Below are positions 51,467-60,093 of a stretch of 64,000 nt of DNA, piece after piece. Source of the stretch: Candidatus Thorarchaeota archaeon (GTDB lineage: Archaea > Asgardarchaeota > Thorarchaeia > Thorarchaeales > Thorarchaeaceae); the NCBI GenBank assembly GCA_029855935.1, contig JAGSHN010000012.1:248001-312000 (forward strand), written 5' to 3'. The notes below the pieces were generated by a model, which saw only the letters and a program-made list of their open reading frames with translations, was not told the DNA's origin and searched no databases. Position numbers and translations under genes: made by a program. How positions within the stretch are numbered: position 1 is the stretch's first letter; each line of letters opens with the position of its first letter.

Positions 51467-52606
51467 ATGCGACATCTGATGAGTACAGAGGACCTGTCAC
51501 TATTCCTCAGACCAAAGACGTTGAAGGCTCCGGCAGAACACGGCTCAGAGATCACCCGCAGGCTTGCCATAAACAGGGTTGGACGGATGTACGCAGCTGC
51601 AATGCAAGACCGCACAATCCGTCTCTTTGATGTTCGGAACGGCGAGGAGGTGCAGGTCTTTGAGGATAACTTTCTCTGCACGAGTATCGCATTCAGTCCA
51701 CATGGTGATATCATTGCCTCTGGCGGTGTCGACCGCGTGATCAAGCTGTGGGACATCAGAACAGGAGAGCATCTTGCCACTCTTGAGGGTCACAGCTATC
51801 CGGTCTTGAGCCTCTCGTTCTCTCCCGATGGTGACAGACTCGTCTCAGGCGGTGGCGATGCCACTCTGATGATATGGGATATTGGCAATCGCTCTCAGAT
51901 CCGACAGCTGAAGGGTCACTCACTCTACGTCGTCACCTGTCAATGGGACCCCAACGGCGGGCGCATAGTGTCGGGCAGCGTGGACTCCTTCATCGGTGTG
52001 TGGGATCCCGATTCGGGCAAGCGTCTTGCTTGGCTACAGGAACATCACACTGCAGTGCACGCCGTCCGCTTCACGAATGACGGTCAGACGCTTGCGTCTG
52101 GCTCATCCGATCAGACAATAAAGATCTGGGACGCCTCGGTGCCGACGCTGAGGCTGAAACAGACGCTCCGGCGGCACTCTGCCGAGGTACGCTGTCTTGC
52201 CTTTTCATCCGATGGCCGCTATCTTGCGTCCGGGTCAAGTGACAGGGAGCTCTATGTCTGGCTCACAGATGGGTACGTCAAAGCAGGCGAGGGTTCCACG
52301 CTCAGCGAGATTGATGGCATTGAGTGGCTTCCTGAGAGGTCGGCATTTCTCACCGCGGATGGCTCAGGTGCAGTCATCCGCTGGGAGGTAGAGGATCTCG
52401 AAACGGTTCTTGCACCCTTCAAGGCGCTGTTGTCTGAAATCGAGGCCGACACAACGCACTCCCGGCGCGAGGAGCTAATTCAGAAGTTCGAGACCCTGAA
52501 GTCCCAGTACGATCCTGAAGTGCTGCGTGACAAGAGGGTGTTCTATGCTGTCTGGCAATGCAAGAGAGGTCTTGGACTGCTGAAGGGCACTCCGGCGAGA
52601 CAGTGA
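51467..52606 (+). CDS. WD40 repeat beta-propeller protein
   Basis: A 379-residue protein with about seven WD40 repeats between residues 28 and 310. Repeats end in variants of WD: IRLFDVRNG, IKLWDIRTG, LMIWDIGNR, IGVWDPDSG, IKIWDASVP, LYVWLTDG, IRWEVED. Most have the GH dipeptide (LEGHSYPV, LKGHSLYV). A C-terminal helical tail (about 315-379, FKALLSEIEADTTHSRREELIQKF) follows the propeller and is predicted to be an interaction segment. WD40 propellers of this regularity are uncommon in archaea and are typical scaffold proteins. TATA-like CACTTTTAGC is at about 51419-51428. It converges on the second GTPase gene with 19 bases between. Confidence 0.9.
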   Translation: MRHLMSTEDLSLFLRPKTLKAPAEHGSEITRRLAINRVGRMYAAAMQDRTIRLFDVRNGEEVQVFEDNFLCTSIAFSPHGDIIASGGVDRVIKLWDIRTGEHLATLEGHSYPVLSLSFSPDGDRLVSGGGDATLMIWDIGNRSQIRQLKGHSLYVVTCQWDPNGGRIVSGSVDSFIGVWDPDSGKRLAWLQEHHTAVHAVRFTNDGQTLASGSSDQTIKIWDASVPTLRLKQTLRRHSAEVRCLAFSSDGRYLASGSSDRELYVWLTDGYVKAGEGSTLSEIDGIEWLPERSAFLTADGSGAVIRWEVEDLETVLAPFKALLSEIEADTTHSRREELIQKFETLKSQYDPEVLRDKRVFYAVWQCKRGLGLLKGTPARQ

Positions 52607-52625
52607 GTTGTTCATACCCTTCGCA

Positions 52626-53183
52626 CTAGAAACTCCTGCCGGAACGCTTCTTGGTCGCGTTGTCTATCATGACCTCACACAGCTCAAGGAAGGCCCGTTC
52701 GACGTTCTCGCCTGTTAGCGCACTGGACTCGACGTAGAGTGACCCAATCTTGTCAGCGTAGGCCTTGCCCTCCTCCGTAGAGACCACTCGAATGTCCTCA
52801 AGGTCTATCTTGTTGGCAACGACGATCATTGGAATCACTCGGCCTGTGCTGTTGAATGCCTCCTCTCTCCAGCGGTCAAGATTGAGAAACGTGCGCCTTC
52901 TTGTGACATCATAGACCAGGAGGCCTCCCCGTGCGCCCCTATAGAATGACTGCCTGACGACCTCAAACCTCTGCTGGCCTGCGAGATCCCATACCTGCAG
53001 TGTGACCTTTGCATCTCGACTGGGCACCTGAACTCTTTTGATTGCAAAGTCACTTCCGATGGTCCGCTTGTAGTCAGACTCGAAATGGTCTTGGGTGAAC
53101 CTGACCGTCAGCGCAGTCTTTCCCACGGCGCCATCACCGAGCATGACCACTTTGAACCTGTACTCTGCAGGCACAGGGCTCAC
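52626..53183 (-). CDS. Rab/Ras-like small GTPase (second)
   Basis: A 185-residue small GTPase. P-loop GDGAVGKTA, switch I TIGSDFAIKRV, G3 WDLAGQQRF (Gln in place of the usual Glu after AGQ), G4 NKID, G5 ESSALTGENV. The frame continues to 53303, but a TATA element (TTTTAAG on the minus strand, 53211-53217) lies just upstream of the GTG at 53183, giving MSPVPAEYRFKVV as a near-leaderless start; a second GTG at 53174 is possible. It has a basic C-terminal tail (KKRSGRSF) without Cys. It is divergent from the roadblock gene, a probable regulator. Confidence 0.92.
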   Translation of the reverse strand: MSPVPAEYRFKVVMLGDGAVGKTALTVRFTQDHFESDYKRTIGSDFAIKRVQVPSRDAKVTLQVWDLAGQQRFEVVRQSFYRGARGGLLVYDVTRRRTFLNLDRWREEAFNSTGRVIPMIVVANKIDLEDIRVVSTEEGKAYADKIGSLYVESSALTGENVERAFLELCEVMIDNATKKRSGRSF

Positions 53184-53210
53184 ATCCTCGTATCGCCATT
53201 GTGCTGGCGC

Positions 53211-53217
53211 CTTAAAA
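53211..53217 (-). promoter_or_regulatory. TATA box of the second GTPase gene
   Basis: TTTTAAG on the minus strand, about 28-34 bases before the GTG start at 53183. Confidence 0.5.
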
Positions 53218-53393
53218 CACTTGCCGACTCGTATACCCTCCAATCCGCCTCTGACGGACGGATTTCGGCGGTTGTGACGTAAGTGTAGGATCGTCTTCCT
53301 CATTATGATTTAGTGATCAGGTCCCCAAAATGCACACATCATTTAATAAGAGAATGCGCAATTCGAGCTTGATTTCCGCCGAGATGATTCGTG

Positions 53394-53771
53394 ATGAAGC
53401 GCCCTGACTACGCGGAGCTTGCAAGGATACTTGAAGAGATGAACGAGGAGGGTGGGTACTATGCATCCATCCTTGCACGCGACGACGGGCTACTGATAGC
53501 CTCTGCTGCTAACGCATCGACAAACCGCGAGATAGTCGCCGCGATGGCAGGCTATGTTGCATCGACTGTCGAGAGGATGCGCAATGAGCTCCATCTCGGA
53601 GAGCTGACCGAGATATCGGTCCGGTGCACCGAGGGAAAGGCTGTATTCCGTAAGATTCTGCGTGGGAAGGATCAGGCGCTGATACTTGCAGCAGTGATGC
53701 CGCGTCACATCCGGTATCACTCCCGTGCTCTCGGAAAGGGAGCAACACGGATACGAAAACTGCTTAAGTGA
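53394..53771 (+). CDS. Roadblock/LC7 domain protein (second)
   Basis: A 125-residue single-domain roadblock protein: LARILEEMNEEGGYYASILARDDGLLIASAAN, then REIVAAMAGYVASTVERMRNEL, TEISVRCTEGKAVFRKIL, DQALILAAVM and a C-terminal basic helix. GTG at 53391 directly precedes the ATG. TATA-like CATTTAATAAG at about 53341-53351 serves it. It is divergent from a Rab-like GTPase and heads a run of same-strand genes ending with a large helical-repeat protein, so it is a candidate regulator of a GTPase-based module. It differs clearly from the roadblock protein at 2248. Confidence 0.85.
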   Translation: MKRPDYAELARILEEMNEEGGYYASILARDDGLLIASAANASTNREIVAAMAGYVASTVERMRNELHLGELTEISVRCTEGKAVFRKILRGKDQALILAAVMPRHIRYHSRALGKGATRIRKLLK

Positions 53772-53838
53772 GCCGCACGAATTCACAGGTGTACATCTTC
53801 ACCGTTCGGCAACTCCAACGCTTGAGGAGACGGAACAC

Positions 53839-54162
53839 TTGACAGACACGGATGCCGACTCGAACAGTGATGACGTCGGGGAGGACACCTCGGACAAGAT
53901 CGAGGTCCTCTTCTTCAAGTCGGACACGTGTGCATTCTGTCCCAGGGCGGAGGAGGTGCTTCGCGAAACCCTTGAAGAGTTCGGAGCAGACATGTTCAAA
54001 GTGATTGTCTATAACGTATCAGAAGACCCCGAGAAGGCAGAGGAATACGGGATATTCGCCCTGCCTGCGATAATCATCGGCGGGATGTCGGTAACAGGCA
54101 TACCTGAGCCGGAGATAATAATGAAGATGATACTAGGGTCCAAACTCGGTACGAGGAGTTGA
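53839..54162 (+). CDS. Thioredoxin/glutaredoxin-like protein
   Basis: A 107-residue redoxin. After an acidic leader (TDTDADSNSDDVGEDTSD) comes the thioredoxin fold with KIEVLFFKSDTCAFCPRAEEVL carrying a CxxC active site, VYNVSEDPEKAEEYGIFALPAIIIGG with the cis-Pro, and a final helix. The TTG start at 53839 is chosen for its GAGGAG site nine bases upstream; the frame is open further into the roadblock gene. It lies eight bases before the first KaiC-like gene, probably co-transcribed. A second redoxin at 62298 is linked to ribonucleotide reductase, while this one sits in a signalling cluster. Confidence 0.8.
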   Translation: MTDTDADSNSDDVGEDTSDKIEVLFFKSDTCAFCPRAEEVLRETLEEFGADMFKVIVYNVSEDPEKAEEYGIFALPAIIIGGMSVTGIPEPEIIMKMILGSKLGTRS

Positions 54163-54169
54163 GTCGACA

Positions 54170-54913
54170 ATGAGTCAGTATCAGATTGATAGGGTCAAGA
54201 CCGGGATACCCGGCCTCGACGAGCTAATAGAGGGTGGATTTCCCCGAGGGGACACCATTCTGATTGCCGGAAAGGCGGGCACCGGGAAGAGCATTCTCGC
54301 CACCCAGTTTCTCTACAGAGGCGCTGTGGACTACAATGAGCCGGGTGTGCTGGTCACCCTGGAGGAGCCGCCTCGTCTCATCAAGCGGAACATGATGCGG
54401 TTCGGAATGGACCTTGACAAGCTCGAGCGCGAGGGGATGCTCTCAATAGTTGATCTCTCGCCCGCACGGGACACTCCACTGAACATAAGCGAGTATCCGT
54501 CATTCGACCTCTCGGGCCTCGAGGCCATCATAATGCATCACATCAAGAAGGTAAATGCCCAGCGTGTTGTCATCGACACAATCTCCATCCTCGCGTACAA
54601 ATTCAAGGCGCGGGACATTCTTCGTGAGGAACTGTTCAAACTGTGTGCCCACATCACCAGCACTGGTTGTACGCTGTTGCTCACAAGCGAGATTCCGGCT
54701 CAGGACACTGGCCTTGGCGTCTTTGACATTGAGGCGTTCCTCGCATCGGGCGTCATAGTGCTCTACAACGAGAAGATCAGTGACACCTCCCGCTCAAGGT
54801 CCATAGAGGTTCTGAAACTGAGGGGCTCGAAACACAGCTCTCGCATTCACTCGATGCGTATTACTGACGAGGGGATACGCGTCTGGCCTGGTGAGATTAG
54901 TCCCGGAACGTGA
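54170..54913 (+). CDS. KaiC/RAD55-like RecA-fold ATPase (first)
   Basis: A 247-residue single-domain RecA-superfamily ATPase. It begins VKTGIPGLDELIEGGFPRGDTILIAG, has Walker A GKAGTGKS (about residues 34-41), the paired glutamates VTLEEPP typical of KaiC-type ATPases, Walker B RVVIDTIS, and LLLTSEIPAQD. Archaeal members of this group serve as signalling or regulatory ATPases (KaiC, ArlH, GvpD relatives) rather than recombinases. It is followed after 15 bases by a second, different family member. Confidence 0.88.
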   Translation: MSQYQIDRVKTGIPGLDELIEGGFPRGDTILIAGKAGTGKSILATQFLYRGAVDYNEPGVLVTLEEPPRLIKRNMMRFGMDLDKLEREGMLSIVDLSPARDTPLNISEYPSFDLSGLEAIIMHHIKKVNAQRVVIDTISILAYKFKARDILREELFKLCAHITSTGCTLLLTSEIPAQDTGLGVFDIEAFLASGVIVLYNEKISDTSRSRSIEVLKLRGSKHSSRIHSMRITDEGIRVWPGEISPGT

Positions 54914-54928
54914 TAGGAGGCGAGAGAC

Positions 54929-55648
54929 GTGAGTAGTAGCGACGATCCCGCCGAGGTACCACCGCCGACTCTTGCGCGACCGATGCTGGGCGATCTCGTT
55001 CAGTTCGGTCAGCTGACACAGGTCTCAATCATGCTTGTCGGCCCTCTGGGGTCAGGCAAGACGACCTATGCTGAAGCATTCCTTGCAGAGGGACTGCGTC
55101 TGGGCTTTCCGGCGGTCTTCGTCACGACCGATGTGTCACCTCGCGTCATACGCAACGACATGGCCCGTCACGGATGGCCAGTGGACGAATACGAGAAGGC
55201 AGGGCAGTTCGTCTTCATTGACGGCTATTCGGAGAGAATGGGCGCGCCGAGGAGCAGCACTGCTTACTCACTCTCGAAGGTGGACGACATAACGGAGCTT
55301 GGCATAGTCCTGTCGGAGGTGCTCGACGACCTTGTAGTGGCACGGATAGTTGTGGACAGTCTCTCAACACTCATTCTCCACTCCAATCCGGCGACGATGC
55401 CGCGGGCCGTGCAGCGTCTGAGTGGACGACTCACTCAGAGCTCCCACAGCATTATGTACATACTTGAAGAAGGGGTCCACGATGAGAAGACCTACGCCAC
55501 CTTCTCCTACTTGGCTGACGCTGTCCTGCGCTTCAAGGTGGACGAGTCTGGGCCCGAGCCGAGGCACTACGTCCGGATGGAACGGATGCGTGGCACAGAG
55601 ACCACCCGGGCGTGGATGGAGTTCGTCCTCGAGCGACCAGAAACCTAA
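54929..55648 (+). CDS. KaiC/RAD55-like RecA-fold ATPase (second, divergent)
   Basis: A 239-residue RecA-fold protein. The first 20 residues are Pro-rich, then QVSIMLVGPLGSGKTTYAEAFLAEGL (Walker A GPLGSGKTT at about residues 38-46), VFVTTDVSPRVI, where Asp stands in place of the paired catalytic Glu of the first copy, and Walker B RIVVDSLS. SIMYILEEGVHDEKTYATFSYLADAVLRF follows. GTG start with GGAGG ten bases upstream. The altered Glu pair suggests weak or absent hydrolysis, so the two ATPases may form an asymmetric pair. That is inference. Confidence 0.82.
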   Translation: MSSSDDPAEVPPPTLARPMLGDLVQFGQLTQVSIMLVGPLGSGKTTYAEAFLAEGLRLGFPAVFVTTDVSPRVIRNDMARHGWPVDEYEKAGQFVFIDGYSERMGAPRSSTAYSLSKVDDITELGIVLSEVLDDLVVARIVVDSLSTLILHSNPATMPRAVQRLSGRLTQSSHSIMYILEEGVHDEKTYATFSYLADAVLRFKVDESGPEPRHYVRMERMRGTETTRAWMEFVLERPET

Positions 55649-55677
55649 TAGAGCCAGTCTCCAGTTCCGGAGTCGAG

Positions 55678-57999
55678 ATGCCCCTCCTGGAATCACCAAT
55701 CCTCTCCGTCATGCGGGATGTGCTCTGTGGTTCTATGTCCCTTGAGGACGGTCTGTCCGCTCTTCAGACTCTTGGCAGGACCCATCCCAGTGAGGTCGAT
55801 CTGGCCTTTGAGATCGCAAGGGCCATTGAGGAGGTGATTCTGAGGAGGCCGGTCCTTGCGAGCGCGAAGCTCACGGAGCTGATGGTCCGTCACTCCTTCT
55901 CGGAGAACAGGTCACTACCTCTGCTACTCATGCTGATGGAGACACGGTATACGAACTCTTTCAGGAGAAACGAGGCAGAGCTGCTTCCTGACAAGGAGGC
56001 ACTCCCTCGTCTGCTGGACATCCTTGGTGAACTTGCACAGTCGGTTGGCGTTGCACTGGAGCTCAATCTACGACCTCTTCTGCCATTTCTCGCCGATGAG
56101 ACACTGCTCACCCTTGACGCGATCTATGCACGAGGTCATAGGCCCTCGATTCGTCTGTCCCTCCGCGAGGCGCACTACCTCGCAAGTCTTCTCATCGATC
56201 AGGGGCTGTCTGAGTGCGCAGAGGCCCTTCTCCACCGCGTGCTGCATCTCTCTCGTGATGTGGAGATGTACGACCTTGCCTACGAGGTCTTGCTTGATGA
56301 GGCCTATGTCCTCACTGAACTGGGTCTCTATGACGATTGCCGTGCACTCCTTGCCCCAGCAATCGAGGAGGCGGAGAGGACAAAAAATCTTGAACGACTG
56401 GCCTCGCTGACACTCTGTCTCGTCGTCAATGAGACACGTGACGACGCTGTCGACCATGTCAGAGCAAGGACGATGGGTGATCGTGCTGTGTCCCTGTTTG
56501 CAGAGGCGGTATCTCAGTCGCTACTCCCGCGGACAGAGCTTGCCATGGCCTACCTCGTGATTGGGTCGAGCATTCTCGGCACGGGCTGGCGAGAGGGCGT
56601 CCGAGAGGCCATCGAGAGGTTTGAGTCGGCTCTGCATGTTCTTGACGACATTCAGGATGGAGAAATCACGGTCTCTATGATGCTGTTCAAATGTTTCGCC
56701 GGGCTGGGCTTTGCACACGCTCTGAGCGGAGGTTATGAGAATACAGAACTGGCGATTGACCATCTGAATCGGGCCCTGGCAATCCTCCGCCAGCTGGAAC
56801 GCAACGGCGAGGACTTGCGTGCTGAGCGTGCCCGTTGCCATCACGCAATCGGGTGGGCGGCACTGCTCTCCGAGTCCGACGAGTTCTGGGAGAGGGGTAT
56901 CAGTGCATTCAGAGAGGCCACCAGACTCAGGAAGGTGCTACAGGAGGAGAGGCGCATTCCTCCAATTGAGACTCTTGGTAGCCAACTTGGTCTGACTCTG
57001 TCGGAGCTGAGGACTGTCGAGTCTATTGACGACTCGATGTACACGTCACTTCGCGATGTCCTACTGCAGTACGTCCCCCTCTTTCCAACGGACTCGAGGT
57101 CATATGTAGAGGTTGCCATTGCAGTGTATGATGTGGCGTGGACAATCCATCGTCACGGCCTTGAGATATCGCCACGCATACTTCGACTCTTCGACGACAT
57201 TGTCAGAATGCTCGACGAGAGCAAGGTTGTTGAGGGACGGTCCTTCGTGGCCGGGGCCCAGCTCGTTGTACCCTGCCTCGCCCGGGAGTGGAACCAGCTG
57301 GAGCGCTTGGCGTCTGTTGTGGCCGCCGAGGAAGAGTCCCTCGACGTCGGGCTCCGAAGTGTCGCTCGTCTAATGGGAGCCCTGGCTGTGGCAAAGATGA
57401 ATATTGAGGGACTCGACTCGCTTGGCCCTGAGGAGGTGCGTGATCCGGTCTCTCCTGAGGTGCAGGAGGCAGACCCGCTCCTGGCTGGCTATTGGGCGGC
57501 CCAAGCGGCAATCATCCGCTGTGTATCCACATTTCGAGCGGACGGAAGCCTTGAGAACTTCGCCTCTGGACTTGAGCAGGCCGCACAGCTCTGCGATAGG
57601 ATTCCCTCTGACCCAGCTGGCTATGAGCTCTCGGAATTTGTCCGGGCGACATCCGCTTCACTTGGCTCGGTTCTGTATCAGTTTGCCAGCGTACTGAAGT
57701 CCAGGCTGTCCGATCAGGACGTGAGGATCACAGACCACACTCGGACGGAGTCGCTCGGGACGAGCGAGCCCGTCTCTATGATTCTCTCGGAGGACTGGCT
57801 TGGGCTCATAAAGATCACAAGTGCCTACCTACAGATGATTGAGCGGGATCCTGACCTAGATCTTGAGCCGTATCTGCGTGCAATCCAGTCTAACCTCTTG
57901 CGGGCTGTGAGGGTGATGGACCGTACGGCCATGATTGAGAGACGCCTTCTCTCCAGACTCGGTCTTGAGATGAATCGCCGTTACTATATGCGGCGCTGA
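55678..57999 (+). CDS. Large helical-repeat (TPR-like) protein
   Basis: A 773-residue soluble, almost wholly alpha-helical protein. Several segments read as tetratricopeptide-like helix pairs, for example ECAEALLHRVLHLSRDVEMYDLAYEVLLDEAYVLTELGLYDDCRALL, and AIERFESALHVLDDI, ENTELAIDHLNRALAILRQLE, RGISAFREATRLRKVL. No membrane helix or catalytic motif is apparent. The ATG has GGAG five bases upstream, 29 bases after the KaiC-like gene, so it is probably the last gene of the roadblock-redoxin-ATPase operon. A scaffold or sensor role is likely. Its last 16 bases overlap the convergent EF-2 paralogue. Confidence 0.75.
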   Translation: MPLLESPILSVMRDVLCGSMSLEDGLSALQTLGRTHPSEVDLAFEIARAIEEVILRRPVLASAKLTELMVRHSFSENRSLPLLLMLMETRYTNSFRRNEAELLPDKEALPRLLDILGELAQSVGVALELNLRPLLPFLADETLLTLDAIYARGHRPSIRLSLREAHYLASLLIDQGLSECAEALLHRVLHLSRDVEMYDLAYEVLLDEAYVLTELGLYDDCRALLAPAIEEAERTKNLERLASLTLCLVVNETRDDAVDHVRARTMGDRAVSLFAEAVSQSLLPRTELAMAYLVIGSSILGTGWREGVREAIERFESALHVLDDIQDGEITVSMMLFKCFAGLGFAHALSGGYENTELAIDHLNRALAILRQLERNGEDLRAERARCHHAIGWAALLSESDEFWERGISAFREATRLRKVLQEERRIPPIETLGSQLGLTLSELRTVESIDDSMYTSLRDVLLQYVPLFPTDSRSYVEVAIAVYDVAWTIHRHGLEISPRILRLFDDIVRMLDESKVVEGRSFVAGAQLVVPCLAREWNQLERLASVVAAEEESLDVGLRSVARLMGALAVAKMNIEGLDSLGPEEVRDPVSPEVQEADPLLAGYWAAQAAIIRCVSTFRADGSLENFASGLEQAAQLCDRIPSDPAGYELSEFVRATSASLGSVLYQFASVLKSRLSDQDVRITDHTRTESLGTSEPVSMILSEDWLGLIKITSAYLQMIERDPDLDLEPYLRAIQSNLLRAVRVMDRTAMIERRLLSRLGLEMNRRYYMRR

Positions 58000-60083
58000 C
58001 TCTCCGAGTGTGTCACTGGTCTGTACTCACCGGGCCGCGCACCCCACGTTGCCCATCCTGACGTGGCTGTTCTGAGCTCATTTGCAAGGCCGAACGACTC
58101 TCTGACAGGAATCTCTGCCTCGACCTTGTACAATCCGCGCTCCGTCTCAATGCTCAGGACACGCCCCTTTCTGCGGGCGAGGACGGAGGTGACCTCTCCG
58201 ACATACTCCTCTGGCATGGTTATCTCCAGATGCATCCACGGCTCCAACAGGACGGGCTCGCCGGTGATCACACTCTCACGGGCTGCGTCCAGCAGCGGCT
58301 GTGTGACATCTCTCCAAGACGTCTCGGGGCCGGCGGCCCTGATGTCTGCCCTCAGTATCTCAATGGTGACCCTTCGCATGCGTTCTCCAGCTACCGGACC
58401 ATTCCGGATGAGCGCAGAGAAAGCCTCTCTGATCCATTGTGCCTCCTCGGAGTGAGGATTGACTGTTCTAGTCCTATCAATCAGGTAGTTGAGAGAGTGT
58501 CTCTGTGCTGCAAGCACGACATCCTCAGCATCTGGGAGGTAGTCCTCAGGTGTTAGTATGGCACGAGCAGTAAACTCGCTGGCTGGCGGCCCACCACGTG
58601 TGACCGCCTCCCCGTCGTGTGTCATCTGTTCCTTCAACAACACCATAGGCCTTCCCAGAACGACGTCGACCCCCTGATGGGAGAGCTTCTCCACTGCTAT
58701 CTCGACATGCAACTCGCCAGCACCAGAGAGGAGCATCTCTCCAGTCTCGGGGTTGACGCTGAACTCAAGAGCAGGGTCACAGGCCGCAAACTCTGCAATT
58801 GGCTGCTGAATCTTGCTGAGGTCCTTGAGCACCCTCGGCTCGACGGTATACGTCACAACAGGTTCGGTGGGATACTGCAGCCCCATCATCGGAGCCGCTC
58901 TCTCGACCGACGCATCCACGAGTGTGTCCCCGATGGCGATGTCTTTGAGGCCGGTGAGGAATGCAAGACTACCGCAGGGGACTGTGTCGAGGGCGACACG
59001 AATCTTCGACATCGTGATGCCCACCTGCAGTGTCTTCGACACTCGTCCTGTGCGCAGGTTTCTCAATGGCGCTGCTCTGTTCAACGTTCCACTGAACACC
59101 CGGCCAGTGCTGACGGTACCAGCGTGACGGTCAGGTCGGACATCCGCCACAACAACGACGCATGGTCCTGCGGGATTGCAAGTCCTGAGCGCTGCATACA
59201 CACTCTCGTCACACTCGGGGCTCCAGAACCGAGGAACTCTATAGGACTGTGCCTCTACTGGGCTTGGCGTTGTCCTGACAAGAGAGTTGAGCACAACGGG
59301 CGCGATAGGAAACCTGTCCTGCAGTCGCCGCTCGTCCCCAGCATAGTATGCGGAGAGGATATCGTCTAGAACTGAGAGGAACGCCTCCGCGAGATCTCTC
59401 GGACTGTCTCTGCCATCAGTCCTCTGGAGGAGAGTCTCGATGCCTATCCCCCACTTATCGAGAGCGGAACCAATGGTCAGCGACCCCCTCCTGAAGGAGA
59501 TCTCCCATCTGTCAAGGAGGTCGGCCTCAAGGTACTTTCCGAGCATTGCGTTGAACTCGCGCACGACTCTCTGCACCTCTGAGGCCACCTTGTCCCGACG
59601 CAGACGCCTCTCTGTGATCAGCCGGTCTACCTTGTTGACGAACAGACATGGTCGGACGAGTTCGTAAGCTGCCTGCCTCGTCACCGTTTCGGTCTGGACC
59701 ATTATGCCCTCTATTGCATCCACCACGACCAGTGCGCCATCGGTGAGTCTCAGCCCTCTCGTCACATGGCTTGAGAAGTCGATATGTCCTGGAGTATCGA
59801 TGAGGTGCACAAGATATTCCTCTTCATTCATCGAGTGGATGAGGGATATGCTCGACGCCTTGATGGTGATGCCTCTCTCCTGCTCTATGAGGTCATAGTC
59901 CATTAGACGCGCTCTTGCTGCGACGTCTTTGGACAGCAGGCCGGATGCAGCTATCAGCGAGTCTGTGAGTGTGGTCTTCCCGTGGTCTATGTGGGCAATC
60001 ACGGTGCAGAGCCTGATTCGCTCTGGCGAGTCGACTAGTTTGCTCACCCGTTCGGTGACGAACTTCTTGTAGAGCCTCGACAC
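57984..60083 (-). CDS. EF-2 paralogue (second copy), diphthamide residue missing
   Basis: A 699-residue EF-2-like GTPase. G motifs are intact: AHIDHGKTT, RGITIKASS, DTPGH, NKVD, with the EF-2-specific GSALDKWGIG and GELHVEIAVEKLS. The domain IV tip reads LRADIRAAGPETSW, where LHADAIHRGGGQ-type sequence is expected, so both histidines are absent and diphthamide cannot form. Several positions throughout are unlike the first copy at 12988. Similar paralogues are known in Asgard and some other archaea without a proven function. It follows the acetyltransferase gene by 10 bases on the same strand. Confidence 0.92.
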   Translation of the reverse strand: MSRLYKKFVTERVSKLVDSPERIRLCTVIAHIDHGKTTLTDSLIAASGLLSKDVAARARLMDYDLIEQERGITIKASSISLIHSMNEEEYLVHLIDTPGHIDFSSHVTRGLRLTDGALVVVDAIEGIMVQTETVTRQAAYELVRPCLFVNKVDRLITERRLRRDKVASEVQRVVREFNAMLGKYLEADLLDRWEISFRRGSLTIGSALDKWGIGIETLLQRTDGRDSPRDLAEAFLSVLDDILSAYYAGDERRLQDRFPIAPVVLNSLVRTTPSPVEAQSYRVPRFWSPECDESVYAALRTCNPAGPCVVVVADVRPDRHAGTVSTGRVFSGTLNRAAPLRNLRTGRVSKTLQVGITMSKIRVALDTVPCGSLAFLTGLKDIAIGDTLVDASVERAAPMMGLQYPTEPVVTYTVEPRVLKDLSKIQQPIAEFAACDPALEFSVNPETGEMLLSGAGELHVEIAVEKLSHQGVDVVLGRPMVLLKEQMTHDGEAVTRGGPPASEFTARAILTPEDYLPDAEDVVLAAQRHSLNYLIDRTRTVNPHSEEAQWIREAFSALIRNGPVAGERMRRVTIEILRADIRAAGPETSWRDVTQPLLDAARESVITGEPVLLEPWMHLEITMPEEYVGEVTSVLARRKGRVLSIETERGLYKVEAEIPVRESFGLANELRTATSGWATWGARPGEYRPVTHSESQRRI

Positions 60084-60093
60084 TCGCCCTACC

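Noticed and set aside
53184-53303. 40-residue N-terminal extension of the second GTPase
   Set aside because: The TATA element at 53211-53217 lies inside it, and the extension is unlike any GTPase sequence.
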